A stretch of 64,000 nucleotides of DNA from CAVZOY01 sp963777095 (lineage in GTDB: Bacteria; Actinomycetota; Actinomycetes; Mycobacteriales; Geodermatophilaceae), in contig CAVZOY010000001.1 in assembly GCA_963777095.1 (NCBI GenBank), positions 62,001 to 126,000 of the forward strand, in the 5' to 3' direction. A program made the translations under genes and the position numbers. The notes beneath the pieces were generated by a model. The model saw only the letters and a list, made by a program, of their open reading frames with translations, did not search any database and was not told the DNA's origin. Below, in pieces: positions 31,998 to 40,912 of this stretch (position 1 is the stretch's first letter; each line of letters starts with the position of its first letter).

Positions 31998-34118
31998 GTG
32001 TCCACGCCGCCGTCCCCGACCGCAGTCGCCCCGATCCGGGTGCCGGCCGGGACGACCGCGCAGCAGGCGCTCAAGGACGCCGGGGTCCCGCTCAAGGGGC
32101 CGGACGGCGCCGTCGTCGTCCGCGACCCGGCCTCGGGTGACCTCAGGGACCTCGCCTGGGCGCCGGACGTCGACACCGAGATCGAGCCCGTGCCCGCCGC
32201 CAGCGCCGAGGGTCGCGCGGTGATCCGGCACTCGACCGCGCACGTCCTCGCGCAGGCCGTGCAGGAGCTCTTCCCGGGTACCCGGCTGGGCATCGGCCCG
32301 CCGGTCGAGAACGGCTTCTACTACGACTTCGACCCCGAGCGGCCCTTCACCCCCGAGGACCTCCAGGCCGTCGAGAAGAAGATGCAGGAGATCGTCCGCG
32401 CCGCGCAGAACTTCTCGCGCCGCGAGATCAGCGACGCCGACGCGAAGGCCGAGCTCGCGAACGAGCCGTACAAGCTCGAGCTGATCGGCCTGAAGGGCGG
32501 CGACGCTGCGTCCTCGGACGATGGCGCCTCCGTCGAGGTCGGCGGCGCCCAGCTGACCATGTACGACAACCTCGACGCCCGCACCGGCGACCTCGTCTGG
32601 ACCGACCTCTGCCGCGGCCCGCATCTACCGCGCACGAACAACATCCCGGCCTTCAGCCTGACCCGGTCGGCCGCTGCCTACTGGCGTGGCAGCGAGAAGA
32701 ACCCGCAGCTGCAGCGGATCTACGGCACCGCCTGGGAGAGCAAGGAGGCCCACAAGGCCTATCTCGAGCAGCTGGCCGAGGCCGAGCGGCGCGACCACCG
32801 GCGGCTGGGCGCCGAGCTCGACCTGTTCAGCTTCCCCGACGAGATCGGCTCCGGCCTGGCCGTCTTCCACCCCAAGGGCGGTGTGATCAAGCGGGAGATG
32901 GAGGACTACGTCCGAGCCCGCCACATCGAGGAGGGCTTCGACTACGTCGGCAGCCCGCACATCACCAAGCGCGGCCTGTTCGAGACCTCGGGACACCTGC
33001 CGTACTACGCCGACACCATGTTCCCGCCGATGGAGCTGGAGAACGCGGAGTACTTCCTCAAGGCCATGAACTGCCCGATGCACAACCTGATCTTCCGGTC
33101 GCGCGGGCGGTCCTACCGCGAGCTGCCGCTGCGCTTCTTCGAGTTCGGCTCGGTGTACCGGTACGAGAAGTCGGGCGTCGTCCACGGCCTGACCCGGGTG
33201 CGCGGACTCACCCAGGACGACTCGCACAGCTACGTCACCCCGGAGCAGGCGCCCGGCGAGATCCGGCACCTCCTGCACTTCGTGCTGGGGCTGCTGAACG
33301 ACTTCGGGCTGGACGACTACTACCTGGAGCTGTCCACCCGCGGCGACGACCCGGAGAAGATGGACAAGTTCATCGGCTCCGAGCAGGAGTGGGCCATGGC
33401 CACCGCCGTCCTCGAGGAGGCCGCGAAGGAGACCGGGCTCGAGCTCGTGCCCGACCCGGGCGGTGCCGCGTTCTACGGCCCGAAGATCTCCGTGCAGGCC
33501 CGGGACGCCATCGGCCGCACCTGGCAGATGTCGACCATCCAGTACGACTTCAACCAGCCGGCGCGCTTCGGTCTCGAGTACACCGCCGCCGACGGCTCGC
33601 ACGCGCAGCCGGTCATGATCCACTCGGCCAAGTTCGGCTCGATCGAGCGCTTCTTCGGCGTGCTCACCGAGCACTACGCCGGCGCGTTCCCGGCCTGGCT
33701 GGCGCCGGTGCAGGTGGTCGGCATCCCCATCACCGACGACCAGGTGCCCTACCTGCGTGACGTCGCGCTGCAGCTCAAGGCACGCGGCCTGCGGGTGGAG
33801 ATCGACGATTCCGACGACCGCATGCAGAAGAAGATCCGCACCGCCAGCAAGCAGAAGGTGCCGTTCGTGCTGATCGCGGGCGCCACCGACGCCGAGGCGG
33901 GCGCGGTCTCCTTCCGCTACCGGGACGGATCGCAGCGCAACGGGATCCCGGTCGACCGCGCCGTGGAGCACGTGGCGAGCTGGGTCGCCGCCCGGCACAA
34001 CGCCGACCCGACCGCGGAGGTCGAGCTGCCACGATCAGGAGCCGATGCTGGCCGCGTCGATGCTGACCGGGCTGGTGGTGCTTCGGTAGGCCACCAGCAG
34101 GATGGCGACGCAGGATGA
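31998..34118 (+). CDS. thrS: Threonyl-tRNA synthetase
   Basis: A 706-residue class II aminoacyl-tRNA synthetase. Domains in order: TGS (about 1-65), the editing domain with HSTAHVLAQAVQELFPG (about 76-92), the catalytic core with KAMNCPMHNLIFRSR (zinc cysteine), RELPLRFFEFGSVYRYEKSG, TQDDSHSYVTPEQ and RTWQMSTIQYDFNQPARFGL, and the C-terminal anticodon-binding domain ending near 670 with ASWVAARHNADPT. The last 35 residues are a low-complexity extension. GTG 31998 is set by CAGGAG 6 bases upstream and the TGS start. The stop overlaps the HIT gene start (ATGA), opening the thrS-HIT-pgsA-patA-pimA run that is conserved in actinobacteria. Confidence 0.97.
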   Translation: MSTPPSPTAVAPIRVPAGTTAQQALKDAGVPLKGPDGAVVVRDPASGDLRDLAWAPDVDTEIEPVPAASAEGRAVIRHSTAHVLAQAVQELFPGTRLGIGPPVENGFYYDFDPERPFTPEDLQAVEKKMQEIVRAAQNFSRREISDADAKAELANEPYKLELIGLKGGDAASSDDGASVEVGGAQLTMYDNLDARTGDLVWTDLCRGPHLPRTNNIPAFSLTRSAAAYWRGSEKNPQLQRIYGTAWESKEAHKAYLEQLAEAERRDHRRLGAELDLFSFPDEIGSGLAVFHPKGGVIKREMEDYVRARHIEEGFDYVGSPHITKRGLFETSGHLPYYADTMFPPMELENAEYFLKAMNCPMHNLIFRSRGRSYRELPLRFFEFGSVYRYEKSGVVHGLTRVRGLTQDDSHSYVTPEQAPGEIRHLLHFVLGLLNDFGLDDYYLELSTRGDDPEKMDKFIGSEQEWAMATAVLEEAAKETGLELVPDPGGAAFYGPKISVQARDAIGRTWQMSTIQYDFNQPARFGLEYTAADGSHAQPVMIHSAKFGSIERFFGVLTEHYAGAFPAWLAPVQVVGIPITDDQVPYLRDVALQLKARGLRVEIDDSDDRMQKKIRTASKQKVPFVLIAGATDAEAGAVSFRYRDGSQRNGIPVDRAVEHVASWVAARHNADPTAEVELPRSGADAGRVDADRAGGASVGHQQDGDAG

Positions 34119-34687
34119 GCGACGGCGAGCCCGGCGTGCCGGCGCCGGCAGCGCGGGACCTGTCCCCGGGCCAGGCCTTCGAGCGGCTCTGGACGCCGTA
34201 CCGGATGGCCTACATCCGGGGCGAGGGCAAGCCCACCGGCGCCGACGACTGCCCGTTCTGCGTCATCCCGACCCGGGACGACGAGGAGGCGCTCATCGTC
34301 GCCCGCGGCCGGACGGTCTACGCCGTGCTCAACCTGTACCCCTACAACGCCGGCCATCTGATGCTGGTCCCGTACCGGCACGTGCCCGACTACACCGACC
34401 TCACCGCCGAGGAGGTCGCCGAGCTCGGTGCGTTCACGCAGGCCGCGATGCGGGTGGTGCGCGAGGTCAGCGGCGCGCACGGGTTCAACATCGGCATGAA
34501 CCAGGGCTCGGTCGCCGGGGCCGGCATCGCCGACCACCTGCACCAGCACGCCGTCCCGCGCTGGGGCGGCGACACCAACTTCATGCCCGTGATCGGGCTG
34601 ACCCGGGTGCTGCCGCAGGTGCTCAGCGAGACCCGGAAGCTGCTCGCCGAGGGCTGGGCCGCGCAGGCCACGGCGGGGCAGGGCTGA
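34115..34687 (+). CDS. HIT-family hydrolase / Ap4A phosphorylase-like
   Basis: A 190-residue HIT-superfamily protein. It has DCPFCVIPTRDDEEALIVAR (metal-binding cysteine pair), YPYNAGHLMLVPYRHVPDY and the catalytic histidine triad in ADHLHQHAVPRWGGDTNF. Its place between thrS and pgsA matches Rv2613c of M. tuberculosis, shown to be an Ap4A phosphorylase. That activity is inferred here from synteny and similarity. The start overlaps thrS and the stop overlaps pgsA by one base. Confidence 0.92.
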   Translation: MSDGEPGVPAPAARDLSPGQAFERLWTPYRMAYIRGEGKPTGADDCPFCVIPTRDDEEALIVARGRTVYAVLNLYPYNAGHLMLVPYRHVPDYTDLTAEEVAELGAFTQAAMRVVREVSGAHGFNIGMNQGSVAGAGIADHLHQHAVPRWGGDTNFMPVIGLTRVLPQVLSETRKLLAEGWAAQATAGQG

Positions 34688-35319
34688 TGCGCAGCGCCTC
34701 GGCCCGTCCCCGGGTCGGCCGGGTGGTCGCCCCCGTCGTCGGCCGCCTGGCCCGCGCGGGGGTCACGCCGGACGCCGTCACGCTGACCGGCACGCTGGGC
34801 GCCGTCGCCGCCGCGGTGCTGCTGATCGGCACCGGGCACCTGTTCTGGGGGGCCTTCACCGTCACCCTCTTCGTGCTGCTCGACATGCTGGACGGCGCGC
34901 TGGCCCGCGCCCGCGGCGGCGGCTCGGTGTTCGGCGCGGTCCTCGACTCGGTGGGCGACCGCGCCGCCGACGCCGCGATCTTCGGCGCGCTGATCTGGTG
35001 GTTCTCCGGCCCGGGCGACAACCGGCTGATCGTGCTGCTGGCCCTGCTCTGCCTGGTGCTCGGCGTGCTGACCTCGTACATCAAGGCGCGGGCGGAGGGG
35101 GTCGGCCTCACCTGCAACGTCGGCATCGTCGAGCGCACCGAGCGGCTGATCCTGGTGCTGGTGGGTACCGGATTCACCGGTCTCGGCATCCCGTACGCCC
35201 TGCACGTCTGCCTGTGGCTGCTGCTCGCGGGCAGCGCCGTCACCGTCGTCCAGCGGGGGATCGCCGTCCGCCGACAGAGCGCCGCGCTCGCCGCAGCGCC
35301 GTCCCCTCCGGCGCCGTGA
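34687..35319 (+). CDS. pgsA: CDP-alcohol phosphatidyltransferase, phosphatidylinositol-phosphate synthase
   Basis: A 210-residue integral membrane enzyme. The CDP-alcohol phosphotransferase signature D-x2-D-G-x2-A-R ... G-x3-D-x3-D is complete (LDMLDGALARARGG, then GAVLDSVGDRAADA, about 58-88). Several hydrophobic helices follow (LIVLLALLCLVLGVLTSYI, LLLAGSAVTVV). It joins CDP-diacylglycerol to inositol phosphate, giving the precursor of phosphatidylinositol and PIMs. The next two genes (patA, pimA) use its product, so the three form a PIM-synthesis operon. Confidence 0.93.
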   Translation: MRSASARPRVGRVVAPVVGRLARAGVTPDAVTLTGTLGAVAAAVLLIGTGHLFWGAFTVTLFVLLDMLDGALARARGGGSVFGAVLDSVGDRAADAAIFGALIWWFSGPGDNRLIVLLALLCLVLGVLTSYIKARAEGVGLTCNVGIVERTERLILVLVGTGFTGLGIPYALHVCLWLLLAGSAVTVVQRGIAVRRQSAALAAAPSPPAP

Positions 35320-36305
35320 CCGGCACGGAGGCCCGTGCGCCCGAGCGGTCGGCCGCCCCGGAGCCGGGCATGCGCGCCCGGACCGGTGCCTGGCTGATCG
35401 ACACCGGATTCGCGGCCGGCTGGCGGGCGGTGCGCCTGCTCCCGGAGCCGGTCGCCCGCGGCGTGTTCGAGGGGGCCGGACGCTGGGCCGGCGGACGCGA
35501 CGGCCGGGGCGTGCGCCAGCTGCGCGCCAATCTCCGCGTGGTCACCGGACTCGAGGGGGAGGCGCTGGACCGCCTGACGACCGCGGCGCTGCGGTCGTAC
35601 GCCCGTTACTGGCAGGAGGCCTTCCGGCTGCCCACGCTCGGCGCCCGCCGGATCGTCGAGGGCTCCGTCGCCCCCGGCGTCGAGCACCTCGAGCGGTGCC
35701 GCGCCGAGGGCCGCGGGATGGTCCTGGCGCTGCCGCACAGCGGCAACTGGGACGCCGCCGGGGTCTGGCTGGTCGACTGGCTCGGCGGGCCCTTCATGAC
35801 CGTGGCGGAGCGGCTCAAGCCCGAGTCGCTGTACCGCCGGTTCCTCGACTACCGGGAGTCGCTGGGCATGCGGGTGCTCCCGTTGACCGGCGGCGAGCGG
35901 CCCAGCAGCGCGGTGCTGCGCGACTGGCTCGCCGACGGCGGCGCGACGTGCCTGCTCGTCGACCGCGACCTCGGCGGCGGCGGGGTGCCGGTCACCTTCT
36001 TCGGCCGGACGGCGACGATGCCCGGTGGACCGGCGCTGCTGGCCGACCAGACCGGTGCAGGGCTGTTCCCGGTCGTCTGCCGCTTCGACGGGCACGGCTG
36101 GCGGCACGTGATCCATCCCGAGGTGCCCCTCGACCCGCAGCTGCGGCTGCGCGACCGCGTCGCCGCGGCCATGCAGGGCGTGGCCACGGCGTTCGAGACC
36201 TCGATCGCCGAGAAGCCGGAGGACTGGCACATGCTCGGCCGGATCTGGAAGGACGTGCCGGCCGACCCGCCGCGCGACGTCCGCACGCCGGGGGAGGGCG
36301 GCTGA
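35316..36305 (+). CDS. patA: Phosphatidylinositol mannoside acyltransferase (PatA-type, HtrB/LpxL superfamily)
   Basis: A 329-residue membrane-associated acyltransferase of the lysophospholipid/HtrB superfamily. The catalytic H-x4-D motif is in LALPHSGNWDAAGVWLVDWL (about 136-155), followed by ERLKPESLYRRFLDYRESLG, LVDRDLGGGGVPVTFFG and DWHMLGRIWKDVPAD. It acylates the mannose of PIM1/PIM2. The start overlaps the pgsA stop (GTGA) and the stop overlaps the pimA start by one base, matching the Rv2612c-Rv2611c-Rv2610c order. Confidence 0.93.
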   Translation: MTGTEARAPERSAAPEPGMRARTGAWLIDTGFAAGWRAVRLLPEPVARGVFEGAGRWAGGRDGRGVRQLRANLRVVTGLEGEALDRLTTAALRSYARYWQEAFRLPTLGARRIVEGSVAPGVEHLERCRAEGRGMVLALPHSGNWDAAGVWLVDWLGGPFMTVAERLKPESLYRRFLDYRESLGMRVLPLTGGERPSSAVLRDWLADGGATCLLVDRDLGGGGVPVTFFGRTATMPGGPALLADQTGAGLFPVVCRFDGHGWRHVIHPEVPLDPQLRLRDRVAAAMQGVATAFETSIAEKPEDWHMLGRIWKDVPADPPRDVRTPGEGG

Positions 36306-37522
36306 TGCGCATCGGCCTCGTCTGCCCCTACCAGTGGGACGTCCCCGGCGGCGTCCAGTACCACGTGCGCGACCTCGCCGAGACGCTGCGCGGGATGGGC
36401 CACCACGTCGAGGTGCTGACCCCCGCCGAGCGCGAGGAGTCGCTCGCCGACCCGTGGATGACCTACGCGGGGCGCACCGTGCCGGTTCCGTACAACGGCT
36501 CGATGGCCAGCATGCAGTTCGGCCCGGTGTCCGCCGCTCGCGTCCGCCGCTGGCTGCGCGAGGGCCGGTTCGACGTCGTCCACGTGCACGACCCGGCGTC
36601 CCCGTCGGTGGGCCTGCTGGTCTGCATGATGGCCGAGGGGCCGATCGTCGCCACGTACCACGCGGCGTCGGTCCGCTCCAAGTGGCTCGCGGCCGTCGGC
36701 CCGGTCGCCCGGCCGTGGCTGGAGAAGATCACCGGCCGGATCGCGGTGTCCGACTTCGCCCGGCGCCTGCAGGTCGAGCACCTCGGCGGCGACGCGGTGA
36801 TCATCCCCAACGGCGTGCACGTGGCGCCCTTCGCGCACGGCCCGACGCTGCCGGGGCACACCCGCGGCGTCGACGGGCCGACCATCGGCTTCCTCGGCCG
36901 CTACGACGAGCCCCGCAAGGGCCTGCCGGTCCTGCTGGACGCCATGCGCACCGTCGTCCGCACCCACCCCGGGGCCCAGCTGCTGATCGCCGGTCGCGGC
37001 GACGCCGCCGAGCTGCGGCGGCTGGTGGGCGAGGACCTCCAGCCGCACGTGTCGCTGCTGGGCGAGCTGTCCGAGGCCGACAAGGCGGCGTTCCTGCGGT
37101 CGGTCGACGTCTACTGCGCGCCGAACCTCCTGGGTGAGTCGTTCGGCGTGATCCTCATCGAGGCGCTGGCCGCCGGAGCGCCGATCGTGGCCAGCGACCT
37201 CGACGCGTTCGCCTCCGTGCTCGAGGGCGGCGAGGCGGGCGTGCTCGTGCCCCGCGGCAACCCGACCGCCCTCGCCCGCGCCCTGTGCGACCTGCTCGCC
37301 GACCCCGAGCGCCGCGCTGAGCTCTCCGCGCGGGGGGCGACGGTGGCGGCCGCCTACGACTGGCAGGTGCTGGCGCGGCGGATCCTCACCGTGTACGAGA
37401 CCGTCGTCGGGCCGGGCGGCCACGAGGTGACCGCGATCGACGACCCGGACGACGACGAGGAATCGGCTCTCCTGCCGCCGCTCGGGGGCAGGGTGCCGCA
37501 GCGGCGATGGGCCCGGCGCTAG
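36305..37522 (+). CDS. pimA: Phosphatidylinositol alpha-mannosyltransferase PimA
   Basis: A 405-residue GT4 glycosyltransferase of the GT-B fold. The N-terminal Rossmann domain begins MRIGLVCPYQWDVPGGVQYH with the membrane/acceptor-binding loop; the GDP-mannose domain has GFLGRYDEPRKGLPVLLDAM, LLIAGRGDAAEL and the E-x7-E motif in ESFGVILIEALAAGAPIVAS. It transfers the first mannose onto phosphatidylinositol on the cytoplasmic face. A C-terminal acidic tail (DDPDDDEE) follows. Directly coupled to patA. Confidence 0.95.
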   Translation: MRIGLVCPYQWDVPGGVQYHVRDLAETLRGMGHHVEVLTPAEREESLADPWMTYAGRTVPVPYNGSMASMQFGPVSAARVRRWLREGRFDVVHVHDPASPSVGLLVCMMAEGPIVATYHAASVRSKWLAAVGPVARPWLEKITGRIAVSDFARRLQVEHLGGDAVIIPNGVHVAPFAHGPTLPGHTRGVDGPTIGFLGRYDEPRKGLPVLLDAMRTVVRTHPGAQLLIAGRGDAAELRRLVGEDLQPHVSLLGELSEADKAAFLRSVDVYCAPNLLGESFGVILIEALAAGAPIVASDLDAFASVLEGGEAGVLVPRGNPTALARALCDLLADPERRAELSARGATVAAAYDWQVLARRILTVYETVVGPGGHEVTAIDDPDDDEESALLPPLGGRVPQRRWARR

Positions 37523-37525
37523 CCT
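37520..37525 (+). promoter_or_regulatory. Putative -10 box of the LemA-like gene
   Basis: TAGCCT spans the pimA stop and lies 8 bases before GTG 37534, at leaderless spacing. Confidence 0.4.
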
Positions 37526-37533
37526 GACGCCCC

Positions 37534-38085
37534 GTGACCGCCCAGGCCTGGCTGCTGCTGGTGGCCGCGGGCGTCGTGGTCATGCTGCTGGCGTGGGCCT
37601 TCTGGCAGCTCACCCGGCTACGGCGGCTGCGGATCCGCGTCGCGCGCGCGTGGACCGCGCTGGACGCCCAGCTGCAGCGGCGGGCGGGCCTCGCCGAGGA
37701 GCTGGCGCGCGAGTACCCGGCCGCACTGGGCGGGCAGCGGGCCGAGTACCTCGCCGCCTTCGCCCGCGACGCCCGCGACCCGCGCGACGGCGACCGGGAG
37801 ACGGCGGAGAACCTGCTCGGCCGCGAGCTGCGGGACCTGCCCGAGGAACTCCCCGGCGTCCCGGCCGCCCTGCGCAGCGACCTGGCCGGCACCGCGACGC
37901 GGGTGCTCCTGGCCCGGCGCTTCTACAACGACGCCGTCCGCGACACCCGCGAGCTGCGCGGACGCCGGCTGCCGCGACTGCTCCGGCTGCATGCACACCG
38001 CCCGCTGCCGCGGTACTTCGACATCGACGACCGGGTCGGCGGTGTGGCCACCGGCGCAGGCAGGGGCGGTCGTCCGGCGACGTGA
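37534..38085 (+). CDS. LemA-like membrane protein
   Basis: A 183-residue protein with one N-terminal membrane helix (WLLLVAAGVVVMLLAWAFWQ, 6-25) and a helical body. The pattern RVARAWTALDAQLQRRAGLA near the start and RFYNDAVRDTRELRGRRLPR near residues 130-150, then LPRYFDIDD, resembles the LemA family (usual motifs: ARxxYNDxVxxYN and P...F). Function of this family is unknown. It is the only gene between pimA and pdxS, a slot held by a short conserved gene in other actinobacteria. Confidence 0.72.
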   Translation: MTAQAWLLLVAAGVVVMLLAWAFWQLTRLRRLRIRVARAWTALDAQLQRRAGLAEELAREYPAALGGQRAEYLAAFARDARDPRDGDRETAENLLGRELRDLPEELPGVPAALRSDLAGTATRVLLARRFYNDAVRDTRELRGRRLPRLLRLHAHRPLPRYFDIDDRVGGVATGAGRGGRPAT

Positions 38086-38154
38086 GCGCCGTACCATGAG
38101 CGGTGGACCTCCGCCGTCCATCCCTCGTCGTCGACTCTCCTGAGGCAGCATCCC

Positions 38155-39108
38155 GTGGCAGCGCCCATCACCAGGCACCCCCAGACCTCTCCCGCGACCG
38201 GCGCGGACAGCACCCTGCCGGCGACCGCCGTCACCGGCAGCGACGCGGTCAAGCGCGGCATGGCCGAGCAGCTCAAGGGCGGCGTCATCATGGACGTCGT
38301 CACCCCGGAGCAGGCCAAGATCGCCGAGGACGCCGGCGCGGTCGCCGTCATGGCGCTGGAGCGGGTGCCCGCCGACATCCGGGCCCAGGGCGGGCTCGCG
38401 CGGATGAGCGACCCCGACATGATCGACGGGATCATCAACGCCGTCTCGATCCCCGTGATGGCCAAGGCCCGCATCGGCCACTTCGTCGAGGCGCAGGTGC
38501 TGCAGAGCCTCGGCGTGGACTACATCGACGAGTCCGAGGTGCTCACCCCGGCCGACGAGGCGCACCACATCGCCAAGCGCGACTTCACCGTGCCGTTCGT
38601 CTGCGGCGCCACCGACCTGGGCGAGGCGCTGCGCCGGATCGCCGAGGGCGCGGCGATGATCCGCTCCAAGGGCGAGGCCGGCACCGGCAACGTGGTCGAG
38701 GCCGTCCGGCACATGCGAGCCATCCGCGCCGGCATCAAGCGGCTGGGCACGCTCGACGAGACCGAGCTGTTCGTCGCGGCCAAGGACCTGCGCGCGCCGC
38801 ACGACCTCGTTGCCGAGGTCGCCCGCCTGGGCAAGCTGCCGGTCGTGCTCTTCACCGCCGGCGGCATCGCCACTCCGGCCGACGCCGCGATGATGATGCA
38901 GCTGGGCGCCGAGGGCGTCTTCGTCGGCTCGGGCATCTTCAAGTCCGGCGACCCGGCCCAGCGTGCCGCGGCGATCGTGCAGGCGACGACCTTCCACGAC
39001 GACCCCGACGTCATCGCCAAGGTCTCCCGCGGCCTCGGCGAGCCGATGGTCGGCATCAACGTCTCGACCCTCCCCGAGAGCGAGCGGTACGCCACCCGAG
39101 GCTGGTGA
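38155..39108 (+). CDS. pdxS: Pyridoxal 5'-phosphate synthase, PdxS subunit
   Basis: A 317-residue TIM-barrel enzyme that builds PLP from ribose 5-phosphate, glyceraldehyde 3-phosphate and ammonia. Evidence: KRGMAEQLKGGVIMDVV, the lysine region SIPVMAKARIGHFVEAQVLQ, DYIDESEVLTPADEAHHI, GTGNVVEAVRHMR and PVVLFTAGGIATPADAAMMM. Ammonia normally comes from the glutaminase subunit PdxT, usually encoded next door; here the pdxT gene is represented only by its first 12 codons at 42328. The GTG at 38155 is used. The stop overlaps the next gene (GTGA). Confidence 0.96.
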   Translation: MAAPITRHPQTSPATGADSTLPATAVTGSDAVKRGMAEQLKGGVIMDVVTPEQAKIAEDAGAVAVMALERVPADIRAQGGLARMSDPDMIDGIINAVSIPVMAKARIGHFVEAQVLQSLGVDYIDESEVLTPADEAHHIAKRDFTVPFVCGATDLGEALRRIAEGAAMIRSKGEAGTGNVVEAVRHMRAIRAGIKRLGTLDETELFVAAKDLRAPHDLVAEVARLGKLPVVLFTAGGIATPADAAMMMQLGAEGVFVGSGIFKSGDPAQRAAAIVQATTFHDDPDVIAKVSRGLGEPMVGINVSTLPESERYATRGW

Positions 39109-40241
39109 GCGAGGACGTCGACACCGGCCTGCGGGCGGCGGGCGCCACTGCGACGCCGTCCCGCGTCGCGGGGCTCGACGTCGCGCGCGGCCTCGCCGTC
39201 CTGGGCATGTTCGCCGCCCATCTACGGCTCGGCGGTGAGCTGACCTTCGACCCGTCCACCTGGGCGGGTCTCGTCGACGGTCGTTCGTCGATCCTCTTCG
39301 CGACGCTGGCGGGGGTCTCGGTCGCGCTCCTGTCGGGGCGCAGCCGGCCGCCGGCCGGGCCCGATCTGGCCCGGGTGCGGGTGCGGGTCATCGTGCGCGC
39401 GGTGTGGGTGTTCCTCATCGGCGTGCTGCTCGAGGCGCTCGACACGTATGTCGCGGTCATCCTCGGCGTCTACGGCGTGCTCTTCCTCCTCGTGCTGCCG
39501 TTCCTGCGCTGGCCGGTGCGCCGGCTGTTGACCGCCGCCGCGGTGCTCGCCGTGGTCGGGCCCCCGTCGGTGGCCGTGCTGGGGCAGTGGCTCACGCACG
39601 ACGGCCTCGACGAGACACCGCCGGCCTTCCTCGTCGTCACCGGGTACTACCCGGCCCTGCTGTGGCTCGCGTTCGTGCTCGTCGGTCTGGCGGTCGGGCG
39701 GCTGGACCTGGCGTCGAGCCGGATCCGCGCCCGTCTCGCGGCCGCCGCTGCCGCCGCGGTGGTCGTGGGGTACGGCGGGGGTTGGCTGAGCACGCGGCTG
39801 CTCGGTGGCGGGGTGCCGTCGGCCGGACCGGAGACCGGCTTCACCGCGCCGCCGGGGTCGTTCCGGGTCGCCTGGCTCACCGGTGCCGAGCCGCACAGCG
39901 GAACGACGTTCGAGATGGTCGGCTCCACGGGTGTCGCGCTGCTCGGAATCGTGGCCTGCCTGGTCGTCGCGGACCGGTTCCGCACGATCACCACGCCGAT
40001 CGCGGCGGTGGGTGCGCTGGCGCTGAGTGTCTACACCGCGCAGATCGTCGCCATCCGGGTGCTCATGGACGTCGCCCCGGAGGCCACGCGCGGTGCCGAC
40101 ACCTGGCTGGGATTCGTGGCCGCCGCGCTGCTGGGGGCCACGGCCTGGCGGCTGACCGTCGGCCGGGGGCCGCTGGAGTGGCTGCTGACCTGGACCTCCA
40201 GCCGCGCGGCGGGTCTACCGCCGTCGTCCCCGGCCGTCTGA
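39105..40241 (+). CDS. Polytopic membrane protein, DUF418/HGSNAT-like acyltransferase family
   Basis: A 378-residue protein with about ten hydrophobic helices. The N-terminal signature AGLDVARGLAVLGMFAAHLR, then RSSILFATLAGVSVALLSG, matches the DUF418/heparan-alpha-glucosaminide N-acetyltransferase-like group, thought to transfer acyl groups across the membrane. Later helices include GYYPALLWLAFVLVGLAVG and ALSVYTAQIVAIRVLM. GTG 39105 overlaps the pdxS stop. This position separates pdxS from the pdxT remnant, so it is the first gene of an inserted block. Confidence 0.82.
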   Translation: MSEDVDTGLRAAGATATPSRVAGLDVARGLAVLGMFAAHLRLGGELTFDPSTWAGLVDGRSSILFATLAGVSVALLSGRSRPPAGPDLARVRVRVIVRAVWVFLIGVLLEALDTYVAVILGVYGVLFLLVLPFLRWPVRRLLTAAAVLAVVGPPSVAVLGQWLTHDGLDETPPAFLVVTGYYPALLWLAFVLVGLAVGRLDLASSRIRARLAAAAAAAVVVGYGGGWLSTRLLGGGVPSAGPETGFTAPPGSFRVAWLTGAEPHSGTTFEMVGSTGVALLGIVACLVVADRFRTITTPIAAVGALALSVYTAQIVAIRVLMDVAPEATRGADTWLGFVAAALLGATAWRLTVGRGPLEWLLTWTSSRAAGLPPSSPAV

Positions 40242-40267
40242 CGGCCCGGGAACCCGCCGACCACAGG

Positions 40268-40882
40268 TCAGAGAACCGACCAGCCGGTCGGCAACCCCGT
40301 GCGGCCGGTGGCCGCGAGCAGCAGCTCGCCGGCGCGGCCCTCGCTCACGGCGAGCTCGGTGACCAGCTCGAGCGCCTGCGCGGCAACGATCGCGGGCACG
40401 TCCAGCCGCGCACCGAGCGCCCTGGCGAGGTCCGACGTGTGCACGGCGAGCTCGAAGCTGCGGGTCGGCAGGTAGTCCTCGAGACGCATGCCGCCTGCGA
40501 TCGTGGTCAGCAGCGTCCCGCCGTCGTGGACTCCGACGAGGGGAACCACCCGGGCGGCGATCTCCGCGACCGCCGCTGCGGGGTCCTCGCCGAGAGCGGC
40601 CCCGGCGTCGCGGCCGCGCGCGGCGACGGCCGGGTCGGCGGCCATGGTCCGCGTCGCGCGGACGTAGTCGGCGGCGGAGGGGACCTCCGCCGCGTCGGCC
40701 GGACGGTCGAGGTAGGCCTCGACGGTGAGCAGCGACCGGCTGGTGTGGCCGACCAGTGCGCGAACGTCCCACTCGCCGAGGCCGGGCTCCGGCCACCGGT
40801 CGCCGACGAGCGCGGTCGTGCGGACGAACCAGCCGGCGGCCTCGGCGAACGCCCGACGCGAGTCGTCCCAGGAGAAGGGCAT
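40268..40882 (-). CDS. Maleylpyruvate isomerase N-terminal (DinB-like, mycothiol) family protein
   Basis: A 204-residue protein of the MDMPI_N / TIGR03086-like family. Seen: the four-helix DinB-type fold with metal histidines in VRALVGHTSRSLLTVEAYLD (about 42-61) and RSFELAVHTSDLARALGARL (about 143-162), and WPEPGLGEWDVRALV. Family members are metal-dependent and often use mycothiol, the actinobacterial thiol; the reaction here is unknown. ATG start at 40882. It follows the glycosyltransferase gene on the same strand. Confidence 0.85.
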   Translation of the reverse strand: MPFSWDDSRRAFAEAAGWFVRTTALVGDRWPEPGLGEWDVRALVGHTSRSLLTVEAYLDRPADAAEVPSAADYVRATRTMAADPAVAARGRDAGAALGEDPAAAVAEIAARVVPLVGVHDGGTLLTTIAGGMRLEDYLPTRSFELAVHTSDLARALGARLDVPAIVAAQALELVTELAVSEGRAGELLLAATGRTGLPTGWSVL

Positions 40883-40912
40883 GGCCGCAGGCTAGATCCG
40901 CCGGCAGGCGGA